NCBI RefSeq assembly: GCF_017349355.1
Contig: NZ_JAFMPM010000008.1
Coordinates: 1 to 64,000 of the forward strand
From: Thiothrix fructosivorans
Lineage (GTDB): Bacteria > Pseudomonadota > Gammaproteobacteria > Thiotrichales > Thiotrichaceae
Direction of reading: 5' to 3'
Length of the DNA stretch: 64,000 bases
A program made the translations under genes and the position numbers. Positions 39,501 through 47,118 of the stretch are shown piece by piece (the first letter of the stretch is position 1; each line of letters starts with the position of its first letter). The notes beneath the pieces are model-generated. The model made no database searches, was not told the origin of the DNA, and worked only from the letters and a program-made list of their open reading frames with translations.

Positions 39501-40209
39501 CGTGCGAAATTCCATCTTGTTGGTGGATTTTGCCCGTGAAGCTGTATTAAGCGGCGAAACGGTGCTGGAAGCGGTGATTCGTTCATGTGAAGCACGGACA
39601 CGCCCCATTATTATCACCGCTCTGGCATTGTTTGGTGGTTCGATGGTGATTTTGTCTGACCCCATTTTCCAAGGGATGGCGGTATCGCTGATCTTTGGTG
39701 GTGCGGTTGCAACCTTACTGACCTTGTTGATTATTCCCTTGGGTTGTATCAGCGCGGGTCAATCACTAGGTGGCATACCGGGTGGCGGCAACAGTGGTGG
39801 TTCAGCCGGTGCTGGGGCATCTGTCGCGGGTGCAACGGGCACGACTACTTCAAGTAATGGTCTGGGGACGGTTGCTAAGTATGTAGGTTTATACAGTGTA
39901 TCCTTGCTGACCAGTATCCTTGCTGGGGTAATGGGTTTGTTTGCGGCGCTGCGTAACGTATTGCGCAAGCGTAAAGTACGTGATGCAGAAAAGCAGCAAG
40001 CACAACGTCAGCAAGCGAAGTTACAGGCAGCAGCATCCGTTGCTAAAGTGGTTGCCGCTGCTACGGACGATACGCCGTTGCAAGCTGAGCCAGCGCAACC
40101 TGAGCCGTCACAACACGATAACGCTATGTCCCCCGGTTCTGGGGATACCCAAGAGCGGAAAAAACCCTCTGCCGGTAGACGGGGCATAAAACTTAAAACG
40201 GATATTTAA
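36517..40209 (+). CDS. RND efflux pump permease with a 150-residue C-terminal extension
   Basis: The 1230-residue protein has the RND architecture of 12 spans and two large periplasmic loops. The TM4 Asp pair is in ILVDDAIVVVENIY (D430, D431), as in AcrB-type proton-driven pumps. After the last regular span comes an unusual tail (about 1081-1230): a Gly/Ser-rich linker, a further hydrophobic stretch (about 1126-1149), and then a charged Gln/Ala/Lys-rich and Pro-rich cytosolic end (RRGIKLKTDI). The substrate is unknown. It precedes a Pro/Ala-rich exported protein by 18 bases in what looks like one operon. Confidence 0.92.
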   Translation: MINDSPQHAAHHSQHNLGMAGSMAKAFITSPLSLLLLLAFFAVGVLGMWVTPRQEDPQISVPMVDIFVRYPGASAQEVENLISRPLESIMSEMTGVDHVYSYSAREQSMVTVQFIVGQELEQSLVKLYDKLASNKDKMPIGVPEPLVKPKGADDVPLVAFTLWSNAVDDANLRLVGLDVLQSLREVENTSQSFIVDGRHEELKVEILPERLATFGVSLEQVANAVRMANSQRNTGSVEPDQRVFRVYSGAFLSSAEDVKRLMVAVIEGRPVYVRDIATVTEEPSDAGRSVGFYTGVAGNSPEKADNAAAVTVAIAKKHGTNGVDVANAVLAKLETLKGRIIPDNVHVNIARDYGATAKAKVNELIFKLFVATGIVTVLVWFFLGLRAAGVVLIVIPAVITTTVFAAWLMGMTIDRVSLFALIFSIGILVDDAIVVVENIYRRWLLIESTDVETAVDAVREVGNPTILATGTVIAALLPMGFVSGMMGPYMLPIPVLGSVAMVISLFAAFAFTPWLTNRFKPSMKSLREAADKEHKQAARMEKLFRGLIVPLVSNKKKGYTFLFGIIVVFFAFMLLFYPMKAVRVKMLPLDNKPEFNVVLNMPEGTALPVTANLLHSMASKLKDIPEVTALQTYTGTASPFNFNGLVRHYYLRQQPWQADIQVQLTDKHDRKRTSHQIAVEARALLQPLLKETGGKLQVVEMPPGPPVLQSVVAEIYGPDANTRRQVAADMTKLFEQAENLDDVDNLMEQDHDILRFIVDSDKAQRNGITAEDVNRTLEMAMGGFILGDIKKNALIDPTRIVMQVPLSARSQIYRLSQLPVTNHVGQFVPLHELGTFVFDKQDKPIYRKDLRAVEYVTAETVGRLAAPVYGQGQVESLLAAANNGQGYVTPDGTRLLDDAYWLKSPQGVEGKSAFEWGGEWTVTWETFRDMGIAFAAALVLIYMLIVAQFGNFTLPAIIMAPIPLTLIGIVPGHWLMDAEFTATSMIGFIALAGIIVRNSILLVDFAREAVLSGETVLEAVIRSCEARTRPIIITALALFGGSMVILSDPIFQGMAVSLIFGGAVATLLTLLIIPLGCISAGQSLGGIPGGGNSGGSAGAGASVAGATGTTTSSNGLGTVAKYVGLYSVSLLTSILAGVMGLFAALRNVLRKRKVRDAEKQQAQRQQAKLQAAASVAKVVAAATDDTPLQAEPAQPEPSQHDNAMSPGSGDTQERKKPSAGRRGIKLKTDI

Positions 40210-40227
40210 TCTGGAAGGAAGACTAGC

Positions 40228-41016
40228 ATGAGTTTATTTAATAAAAAGCAACTGGCGACTGCCGTAGCAACCTCTGCTGCTGTGGTACTGTTGAGTGCTA
40301 ATGTTTGGGCTGAAGAAGCGAATTTACCGCCACCGCCGCCGGGTCCTTTCGTGATTCAAGGTGCGGATCAGGCTGCAACACCAATGGCTGAACCAGAAGC
40401 CCCCGCTACACCAGTGGCTGCACCAGAAGCTCCGGCCACACCCGTCGCTGCTGCTGCGCCCACCGCACCTACACAGCCCGTTGCGCCGGAAGTGCCTACT
40501 GCGCCTGCTGCTCCAACCGCTGCTGAAGCGAAAGCACCAGAAGTAGTGACGATGCCCGCCGCTGCTGAAGCGAAAGCGCCAGAAGCACCTGCCGCACCTG
40601 CTGCCCCAGTTGCTGCTGCTGAAGTGAAAGCGCCAGAAGCACCGGCTGCACCCGCAGCTCCGGCTGGTATGACAGCAAGCACGGAAGCTGCACCTGCTGG
40701 TGTACCGGTCGTACCTGTTGCGCCAGAACAACCCGCAGCACCGGCTGTTCCTGCTAAGCCAGAAGTACCAGCTGCACCTGCACAACCCAGCGTATCTGAA
40801 GCTCAAGCAGCTCTCGCTGCTGCGCCGCCAGTTATGCCACAGCCACCGGCTGGTTACTACTACCTCTACGCTATTCCGATGCCACAAGGTCAAGCGGGTG
40901 GGGCAGTCATGCCGCCAGCTCAAGCAGTGGTGCCGTCAGTGCAAGGTCAAGCCATGCCGATGCCGCAAGGTGATGCCGCCATGCCAGCTCCGCCTCAGCC
41001 ACCTGTGCAGCAATAG
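40228..41016 (+). CDS. Secreted Pro/Ala-rich repeat protein
   Basis: The 262-residue product has a clear signal peptide (cleavage after V-W-A, residue 28). Nearly all of the rest is Pro, Ala, Val and Glu in repeating EAPAAPAAPV-type and KAPEAP units, with a C-terminal Tyr/Gln/Met-rich part (PPAGYYYLYAI, then MPMPQGDAAMP). It has no recognised catalytic domain. Such sequences can span the periplasm as stiff extended rods; that role is inference from composition and from its place between an RND pump and a ParA-like ATPase. AAGGAAGA precedes the start. Confidence 0.8.
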   Translation: MSLFNKKQLATAVATSAAVVLLSANVWAEEANLPPPPPGPFVIQGADQAATPMAEPEAPATPVAAPEAPATPVAAAAPTAPTQPVAPEVPTAPAAPTAAEAKAPEVVTMPAAAEAKAPEAPAAPAAPVAAAEVKAPEAPAAPAAPAGMTASTEAAPAGVPVVPVAPEQPAAPAVPAKPEVPAAPAQPSVSEAQAALAAAPPVMPQPPAGYYYLYAIPMPQGQAGGAVMPPAQAVVPSVQGQAMPMPQGDAAMPAPPQPPVQQ

Positions 41017-41026
41017 TGAGTCGTTG

Positions 41027-41650
41027 ATGATTACGCTGATTGGCAACCTCAAAGGTGGAACTGGCAAAAGCACCATAACGTTTAATCTGGCGTTATGGGT
41101 GGCAACGCGTCACAACAAGCATGTGGTGGTGTATGACCTTGACCCACAGGCGACCACGGCGGATGCTTTTGGTATTCGTCAGGAAGAAGGTTTTTTGCCT
41201 GCGATTGTACCGATAACCTCGGTGGCGGATTTAGGTGCTGAAAACGGTCAATCGGAAGTGTTGGTCGACATGGGGCTGGCAGACTTAGCAGCGATGGAAG
41301 CGTCTATCCGCAAAGCGGATCGGATTGTTGTACCGGTTGCACCGAGTCAGGCGGATATTTGGTCGACACAACGTTTCCTGAAAATGGTTGAGGAAATACG
41401 CGGTGGTCGAGCGGTTGAAATCCTTGGGATTATCAATCGTGCCGATACCCATCATGCTGTGCGCGAAACAGCAGAAGCAGCCGAAGCGATGCAGATATTG
41501 CCCGGCATTAAATTGCTAGCGCCGCGCTTGTATATGCGCACTACTTATCGCCGTTCTTTCAGTGAAGGTCTGGCGGTGTTTGAGATGGAGCCGCGTTCCA
41601 AAGCAGCGTTGGAAATGGATGCATTGGGACGTGCCTTGTATCCGGTCTAA
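41027..41650 (+). CDS. ParA/MinD-type ATPase
   Basis: The 207-residue protein has a deviant Walker A KGGTGKST at 9-16, followed by DLDPQATTADAFG (Walker A'-adjacent) and the Walker B-like LVDMGLADL. It is short like orphan ParA and McdA-type positioning ATPases. No ParB or parS-like neighbour is seen. The start is ATG 41027, 11 bases after the stop of the Pro/Ala-rich gene; a long frame upstream is that gene out of register. It is probably a positioning factor for the neighbouring membrane proteins (inference). Confidence 0.88.
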   Translation: MITLIGNLKGGTGKSTITFNLALWVATRHNKHVVVYDLDPQATTADAFGIRQEEGFLPAIVPITSVADLGAENGQSEVLVDMGLADLAAMEASIRKADRIVVPVAPSQADIWSTQRFLKMVEEIRGGRAVEILGIINRADTHHAVRETAEAAEAMQILPGIKLLAPRLYMRTTYRRSFSEGLAVFEMEPRSKAALEMDALGRALYPV

Positions 41651-41690
41651 ACATTATTTTTAATAAATCTGGGGTTTTAAGGAGATTCAG

Positions 41691-42440
41691 ATGCATATTT
41701 TACGTTGGTTAATGAAACATCCCATTATGCTGGCTTGGTTGCTGGCTATCGTTGCTATCTTGCTGAACTTTGGTATTGGCGGTAAGCCAGCGGAGCACGG
41801 TGGCAAAGAAATGGCTGCGAAGCCAGAACAGACGCACGTTGCACCTAAGGTAGATGCTGGTCATGCGGCTGCCCAACAACACGTTGCGCCCGCTGAAGTC
41901 GCTGCTGTTGCCCCACCGGCTGAACAATCAGTGGCTGCCCAACAGCAGGTTCAAGCCGCTGTTGCTGCACAAGCTACCGCGCCTACGGAAGCCGCTGCTG
42001 CACAACCTGCACCAGCGGCGACAATGGTTAAAGCTGTTGAAGTTCCTGCTGCTGCCCCTGTTCAAGCTGCCGAAGCACCATCCGCTGCTGCGCCTGCAAC
42101 ACCTGTTCAAGCTGCGCCTGTTCAGCAAGCATCCGCGAATGCACCGGCTGATTTGTTGCGTGCGGCACGCGAAGCCTATTGGGCGAACGAGTTAGATCGT
42201 GCTGTAGGTCTTTACACCGATTTGCTCAAGCAAACGCCAGACTCCCTTGATTACAAAGGTGAGTTGGCGAACGTGTATTGGAAGCAAGGGAATGCAGAAC
42301 AAGCTTCAACGTTGTTTGCAGACGTTGCCCCTAAGCTAGCCGCGCAAGGTCGCACGACTGAAGCATTAAACATGAAGTTGTATGTGGATATGGTCAACCC
42401 TGAGTTGGCAAAGCAAATTGATGCTGCTCTGAAAAAATAA
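41691..42440 (+). CDS. Membrane-anchored Ala/Pro/Gln-rich protein with C-terminal TPR-like domain
   Basis: The 249-residue protein has one N-terminal membrane segment (about residues 11-29, IMLAWLLAIVAILLNF), a 115-residue linker of Ala, Pro, Val and Gln, and a C-terminal helical repeat domain (LLRAAREAYWANELDRAVGLY, then YWKQGNAEQASTLF) typical of tetratricopeptide repeats. This points to a protein-binding scaffold held at the membrane. AAGGAG precedes the start. Function unknown. Confidence 0.8.
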   Translation: MHILRWLMKHPIMLAWLLAIVAILLNFGIGGKPAEHGGKEMAAKPEQTHVAPKVDAGHAAAQQHVAPAEVAAVAPPAEQSVAAQQQVQAAVAAQATAPTEAAAAQPAPAATMVKAVEVPAAAPVQAAEAPSAAAPATPVQAAPVQQASANAPADLLRAAREAYWANELDRAVGLYTDLLKQTPDSLDYKGELANVYWKQGNAEQASTLFADVAPKLAAQGRTTEALNMKLYVDMVNPELAKQIDAALKK

Positions 42441-42458
42441 ATCTGGCAGTATGGAAAA

Positions 42459-42504
42459 GTAGTGAGGCAGGTCAGGGTTTTCGGTAATGCTGACCTGCCA
42501 CTAC
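42459..42504 (+). terminator. Strong hairpin after the TPR gene
   Basis: GTAGTG plus GCAGGTCAG on the left pair with CTGACCTGC plus CACTAC on the right, with a two-base bulge and a loop of about 14 bases. No T-tract follows (cccttataaaa), so it may slow or process the transcript between the upstream and downstream halves of the gene set rather than end it. Confidence 0.5.
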
Positions 42505-42654
42505 CCCTTATAAAAACGAAAATACGATAGACCAAAGGATGTTCGGGAGATAAATGATGAAAAACGCATTTGGATAGCGCGTGCTACGCATTCACAGTAG
42601 CCGTTGGGTCGTTTAGGGAGAGACGCGACATGACGGACAATCAGGAGCCACAGT

Positions 42655-43425
42655 ATGATAACGACCGAAAAACCCGTAGGGGTCAATGACATTGAACATG
42701 AGTTGCACGATGTCGAGCATGAGTTACAAGACTTTGAGGAGCGTCAAGTCACGATAACTCGCACGTTACAGATGATTGTTTACCCCGCAATGGTAGCGTT
42801 CATTATTCTTTCGGCTTATGGTTTTTATCTGGTTCAATCCTTAACCACCGATGTGCATACCTTGACACAAACCATCGCCGACATGAATAAAACGGTGGAT
42901 ACTAACATGGGGCGGATGGCCAATAATTTTGATGTCATGACGGGGCAAATGACGACAATGACCAGCTCTGTCGGCGTGATGACGCATAATATCGTCGATA
43001 TGAATGGCAGTACCCAAGACATGGCTGGCAATATGAAGCAAATGGATGCTTCGACACAGAATATGGCGGTTTCCACGTATAATATGCAGCGTGATATGTG
43101 GAGCATGAATAAAAACATCTCTGGTCCAATGAAAATGTTTAATAAATTCAATCCATTCGGTAGTGATACCACGTCGCCTTACGTTGTTCCCCCACCTGCT
43201 GCTACAACACCTTACTATAATTACTACACGATGCCACAAAGTGGTGCTGCCGTTGCACAGACACCTCAGCAAGGACAACCTATTATACCTACGCCTGCTG
43301 TGCCGTCGCCTGAGGTTGCTGTGCCACCCCTTCAGCAGCCAACGGGTGCGGAAACGGCCAAAGACGGGCACAGTTCTGTGATAAAGGAAGGCGACAAGTT
43401 TGTTGCCATGACGATTAAAGGATAG
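42655..43425 (+). CDS. Membrane protein with methionine-heptad coiled coil
   Basis: The 256-residue protein has an acidic N-terminus containing a seven-residue repeat (HELHDVEHELQDFEE, about 15-29), one membrane span (about 41-62) and then an extracytoplasmic helix. In that helix Met recurs every seventh residue at 88, 95, 102, 109, 116, 123, 130, 137, 144 and 151, rich in Asn, Thr and Ser between. A Pro/Gln-rich C-terminal part follows from about 175. I recognise no family. AGGAG precedes ATG 42655. The dynamin-like GTPase gene starts 2 bases after its stop, so the two products likely work together. Confidence 0.78.
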   Translation: MITTEKPVGVNDIEHELHDVEHELQDFEERQVTITRTLQMIVYPAMVAFIILSAYGFYLVQSLTTDVHTLTQTIADMNKTVDTNMGRMANNFDVMTGQMTTMTSSVGVMTHNIVDMNGSTQDMAGNMKQMDASTQNMAVSTYNMQRDMWSMNKNISGPMKMFNKFNPFGSDTTSPYVVPPPAATTPYYNYYTMPQSGAAVAQTPQQGQPIIPTPAVPSPEVAVPPLQQPTGAETAKDGHSSVIKEGDKFVAMTIKG

Positions 43426-43427
43426 AT

Positions 43428-44870
43428 ATGACACCAGCCAAGCGAATGGAGCAACGCCTTAAGCGGTTGCAGGAGCATCTCAAACGCGAAAATCCGGTAT
43501 TGGTTGATGCCGTGAATCAGTACCGTGATCTGGATGCTATAGCCCAAAAACTGGGTTTGCTTGGGGCTGGTGAATCTTACGCGACGCAGATTTCGTGGTG
43601 GCCGATGATTTCGGTGCTGGGAACGTTTTCGGCAGGTAAGTCGAGTTTTATCAATACATTCTTGGGTTTGGATTTACAGCGTACTGGTAATCAAGCTGTC
43701 GATGACCGTTTTACCGTTATCACTTATAGCCCAGATGGACAGGTACGCACTTTGCCCGGTTTGGCTTTGGATGGCGACCCACGCTTTCCGTTTTACCAAA
43801 TCAGTGAAGACATTGAACATGTTTCCAAAGGGGAAGGGGCGAAAATTGATAACTACCTGCAAATGAAGGTAGCACCGAGTGAGCAAGTACGCGGCAAGAT
43901 TCTGATCGACTCACCGGGGTTCGATGCGGATGAACAGCGTAAAGCGACCCTGAAAATTACCGATCACATTATCGAATTGTCGGACTTGGTATTGGTGTTT
44001 TTTGATGCACGGCATCCTGAACCGGGGGCGATGCAAGATACCTTGGAGCATTTGGTGAAAGGCTCGTTGCGTCGTAATGATGGCAGTAAATTCCTGTTTA
44101 TTCTGAATCAAATTGATACTTCCGCCCGCGAAGATAATCTCGAAGACATTGTGTCCTCTTGGCAAAAAGCGTTGGTGCAACAGGGTTTGTCGGCGGGCAG
44201 TTTCCATATTCTGTTCAACGATAAACTGGCTGTGCCAGTGCCGAATGAAAGCGTGTGGGCGCGTTATGTTGCCAAACGTGATGCTGATTATCAGCGCATT
44301 ATGGCGCGAATCAATGGTGTCAATACTGAACGTGTGTACCGCATTGTCGGTGCGATGGAATCACAAGCAAACCAGATTGAGCAGCAAGCCATTCCCCGTT
44401 TGCGTGAAGCCCTGCAACGTTGGAAAAAGCAGGTGTTAATCGCCGATGTATTGGCGTTTGGTTTGTTAGGCATTGTGTTGCTTGCCATGAGCATTGAGTT
44501 TGGCTACTGGGAAGGTTTATTGTTCAACCCGCCGTGGTTAGCCTCGTTGGCGGGAAATATCTGGGCAACGGGTGCAGTCATGGCGATGTTAGCCGTATTG
44601 ATTATTAGTTTGCACTTTTTAATCCGCAACCGTTTAGCCAAGCGTGTGGCAGCAAGCTTGAGTAGAGCAGAATCGTTTGGCAATTTGTCCGCCGCTTTTT
44701 TGAAGAGTACACCGTTCTGGCGGAGTATTTTCCAAGCAACACCGGCAGGTTGGGGTAGGAAAACACGGCGTCGTTTAGACATGATTCGTCATGCTACCGA
44801 CCGCTTTGTACAATATTTGAATGACCGCTTTACCAGTCCCTCCGGTGAAAAACCTAAGTCTGCTTCATAG
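43428..44870 (+). CDS. Dynamin-like GTPase with two C-terminal membrane spans
   Basis: The 480-residue product has G1 GTFSAGKSS (65-73), the switch Thr region RFTVIT (94-99), G3 DSPG (161-164) and G4 NQID (227-230), the pattern of bacterial dynamin-like/50S-type membrane GTPases. Two hydrophobic spans follow (about 337-358 and 378-399), then a basic tail. Bacterial dynamins remodel or tether membranes; the role here is not known. It lies between the Met-heptad membrane protein and apbE, whose start overlaps its 3' end by 50 bases. Confidence 0.87.
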   Translation: MTPAKRMEQRLKRLQEHLKRENPVLVDAVNQYRDLDAIAQKLGLLGAGESYATQISWWPMISVLGTFSAGKSSFINTFLGLDLQRTGNQAVDDRFTVITYSPDGQVRTLPGLALDGDPRFPFYQISEDIEHVSKGEGAKIDNYLQMKVAPSEQVRGKILIDSPGFDADEQRKATLKITDHIIELSDLVLVFFDARHPEPGAMQDTLEHLVKGSLRRNDGSKFLFILNQIDTSAREDNLEDIVSSWQKALVQQGLSAGSFHILFNDKLAVPVPNESVWARYVAKRDADYQRIMARINGVNTERVYRIVGAMESQANQIEQQAIPRLREALQRWKKQVLIADVLAFGLLGIVLLAMSIEFGYWEGLLFNPPWLASLAGNIWATGAVMAMLAVLIISLHFLIRNRLAKRVAASLSRAESFGNLSAAFLKSTPFWRSIFQATPAGWGRKTRRRLDMIRHATDRFVQYLNDRFTSPSGEKPKSAS

Positions 44871-45906
44871 CCTGTACCGTACCGCACTCGCTTTCGGGAT
44901 GCTGTTGTGCGTGTGCTGCGTTGGGTTGACTGCCTGTAGCCAGCCTGACCCTGTGTGGCGTTTGGAGGGAATGCAGGGCACTGCATTGTGGCATGTCACG
45001 GTGAATAGACCACCTGCTACTTTGAGTGAAGCGCAACTTCAGGCAGGGCTAAACAATGCCTTTGCCGAGACGAATCAATTGATTGGCTCGTGGGAGCCAA
45101 CCTCCACGATTTCCCAATTTAACCGTTACAGCGGTATGGATTGGTTTAGTGTTTCCCCGAAACTTGCCAAACTGGTTGAGCTAACTTTGCACATCAGCCA
45201 GCAAAGCGCGGGCAGTTATGACGTGACGCTCGCACCCCTGCTGCAATTGTGGGGGTTTGGCTCACACGACTCGGCAAAAGAACGTATTCCCACTCAAGCC
45301 GAGATTGCGCTTACCCGTGCAAAGGTGGGCTATCAGAAACTTCAGGTACGTCTTGATCCGCCTGCTTTGCGCAAATCCCAGCCAGATCTTCACCTTGAGT
45401 TAGCTTCGGTTGCCGATGGCTTTGCAGCAGATCAAGCAGGCTTATACTTGGAGTCGCTCGGTATTCACGATTACATGGTGGAAATTGCTGGTGAAGTACG
45501 TACCCGTGGGATCAGTCCACGCGGTGATGCGTGGCGAATTGCCATTGAAAAACCGCAGGAAGAAGCGGGGCGCATGGTGCAACAAGGGGTATCGTTACGG
45601 AAGGCGGGTTTGGCGACATCGGGTGATTACCGCAATTTTTTTGTGAAAGGAGGGCAGCGCTATTCACATACCTTTGACCCCACCACAGGTTCGCCCGTTA
45701 CCCATAATCTTGCATCCGCTTCTGTGCTTGCCGAGGAGACGACCGTAGCAGATGCTTATGCTACGTTATTCATGGTGTTAGGTGAGGAAAAAGCAAAAGC
45801 GTTTGCTGAAACGCATGGCATTCATGCCTATTTTATCTGGCGAACCGATGATGGTTTCAAAACCTTCGCGACCACAGGCTTTAGTGAAGCATTTATAAAC
45901 AATTAG
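44821..45906 (+). CDS. apbE: FAD:protein FMN transferase (ApbE family lipoprotein)
   Basis: The product is up to 361 residues, with a lipoprotein-type signal (L-T-A-C, about Cys 39) and ApbE motifs: SWEPTSTISQFNRY near residue 92, LASVADGFAADQ near 200, SGDYRNFF near 271 and HTFDPTTGSPV near 286. ApbE attaches FMN to Thr in RnfG/NqrC-type proteins or acts as a flavin carrier outside the membrane. No such target gene is in this window. The start is uncertain: ATG 44821 lies inside the GTPase gene and ATG 44899 would trim the signal. Confidence 0.9.
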   Translation: MTALPVPPVKNLSLLHSLYRTALAFGMLLCVCCVGLTACSQPDPVWRLEGMQGTALWHVTVNRPPATLSEAQLQAGLNNAFAETNQLIGSWEPTSTISQFNRYSGMDWFSVSPKLAKLVELTLHISQQSAGSYDVTLAPLLQLWGFGSHDSAKERIPTQAEIALTRAKVGYQKLQVRLDPPALRKSQPDLHLELASVADGFAADQAGLYLESLGIHDYMVEIAGEVRTRGISPRGDAWRIAIEKPQEEAGRMVQQGVSLRKAGLATSGDYRNFFVKGGQRYSHTFDPTTGSPVTHNLASASVLAEETTVADAYATLFMVLGEEKAKAFAETHGIHAYFIWRTDDGFKTFATTGFSEAFINN

Positions 45907-45912
45907 ACGCAG

Positions 45913-45956
45913 TATTTAGAATATTAATAATTTTTAATATATTAATATTCTAAATA
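45913..45956. terminator. Perfect 16-bp AT-rich inverted repeat after apbE
   Basis: tatttagaatattaat (45913-45928) is the exact reverse complement of 45941-45956, with a 12-base loop containing five Ts. It lies 7 bases after the apbE stop. The stem is long but almost free of G and C, unlike a classic terminator. It could mark the end of the operon or be a protein-binding dyad. Confidence 0.5.
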
Positions 45957-46078
45957 AGAAATAGTTAGATTAATTTTTGTCCTGTGATTAATGGCCTGTT
46001 TTAACTGTGAAAAATCACCGCTTGTCGTGGTTGTCGTGAAAATATGCCGTCGATTTTTCTGGTCTGTGCTATAACCTT

Positions 46079-46105
46079 TTTTAGCCTGAGTCATTATGGC
46101 TAAAA
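46079..46105 (+). promoter_or_regulatory. Leader hairpin before the first DUF1566 lipoprotein gene
   Basis: TTTTAGCC and GGCTAAAA form a perfect 8-bp stem with an 11-base loop, about 35 bases before the ATG. It could be a leader structure or an operator; no family recognised. Confidence 0.4.
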
Positions 46106-46138
46106 TTTCTTTGTTTAGGATATATTAGGATAATAGCT

Positions 46139-46933
46139 ATGTCAGACATTTTCGCTCCCAAAGAAATCCCCGTCATTAAAACAAGCGGCCTCGTTCTGGC
46201 CATGGTGTTGTGTGCTTCCCTGTTAAGTGCTTGCGATTGCGATGGTGATTGCAACACTAGCACGGCTACCAGTGCAGTCAGTACAACAACGACCCCTGCC
46301 GTCGTAGCACCTACCCCGACACCGACGACACCAGTAGTCACACCCACGCCAACAACACCCGTTGCGGCAAGATGCGCCGATGCGCGTTTCTGCAAATATG
46401 ACAGCACAGGTACGATGCTAGACGATTCAGCAACAGCATGGTCATGCGTTCAAGACAAACTGCTGGGTAACTTCTGGGAAGTGAAAACCGATGATGCAGG
46501 GGTGCGTGACAAAGATTGGACTTATACCAAAGCGGCGGCTGGTGTGGGTGCTTGTGGTGGGACAGTTGCCGCTTGTAGTGCTGCGGCTTATGCAACTGCG
46601 GTGAATGCAGGCACACGCCCGTGTGGTCCAACCAGAACGTGTGCACTTCCTAGCCATGCTGAGTTAATTTACTTGGCATTGCCATCGGAAGCTTTCCCGC
46701 AGCCAGATGGTAATGCGAAAAGAACCACGGTTACACGGAGTTACGCACCTAATCCTACGTTCTTCCCAGAAGCTGTTCCCGATGCATTCTATTTCAACTC
46801 CACTGATGCAAGGCAGGTAAATTATACCGCAGTCATTCCTACTGGTGCTGCGTTTAATAATCTGTCCGATGAGGGTATGGCGCCAGCGGCTACCGACGAT
46901 ATGGCAGGGCATATTCGCTTAATTTGTAAGTAA
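46139..46933 (+). CDS. DUF1566-type lipoprotein
   Basis: The 264-residue product has a lipoprotein signal with a longer than usual N-terminal stretch (lipobox L-S-A-C, Cys about 32), a Thr/Pro-rich linker with TPTPTTP repeats to about residue 75, then a Cys-containing domain (CVQDKLLGNFWEVKTDD, RDKDWTY, ALPSHAELIYLA) resembling the DUF1566/Lcl C-terminal domain found in many secreted proteins. It has at least ten Cys in the mature part, suggesting disulfides. Function unknown. It is related to the next gene in architecture but clearly diverged. Confidence 0.75.
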   Translation: MSDIFAPKEIPVIKTSGLVLAMVLCASLLSACDCDGDCNTSTATSAVSTTTTPAVVAPTPTPTTPVVTPTPTTPVAARCADARFCKYDSTGTMLDDSATAWSCVQDKLLGNFWEVKTDDAGVRDKDWTYTKAAAGVGACGGTVAACSAAAYATAVNAGTRPCGPTRTCALPSHAELIYLALPSEAFPQPDGNAKRTTVTRSYAPNPTFFPEAVPDAFYFNSTDARQVNYTAVIPTGAAFNNLSDEGMAPAATDDMAGHIRLICK

Positions 46934-47118
46934 GCGGATGGTCTAGATGGGGGAGAGTGGAGAAATCCCTCTTTCCTGTCCTTGGTCTGTTAGCCAGTTA
47001 TCATAAAAATTATTGCGTCTGGATTAAAAAAACTGTCTTTTCTCTATCTTGTGCTATAAATATTATTGTTTCATGTAAAATGCAACTCATCAACTAATCA
47101 ATTCTATAGGGCAGGATT

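Noticed and set aside
40700-41026. Upstream extension of the ParA frame
   Set aside because: It is the Pro/Ala-rich gene read in another frame; the family start with KGGTGKST fits ATG 41027.
42627-42685. Short frame MTDNQEPQYDN upstream of the Met-heptad gene
   Set aside because: It is under 20 codons, overlaps the next start in another frame and has no supporting features; a leader peptide cannot be excluded.
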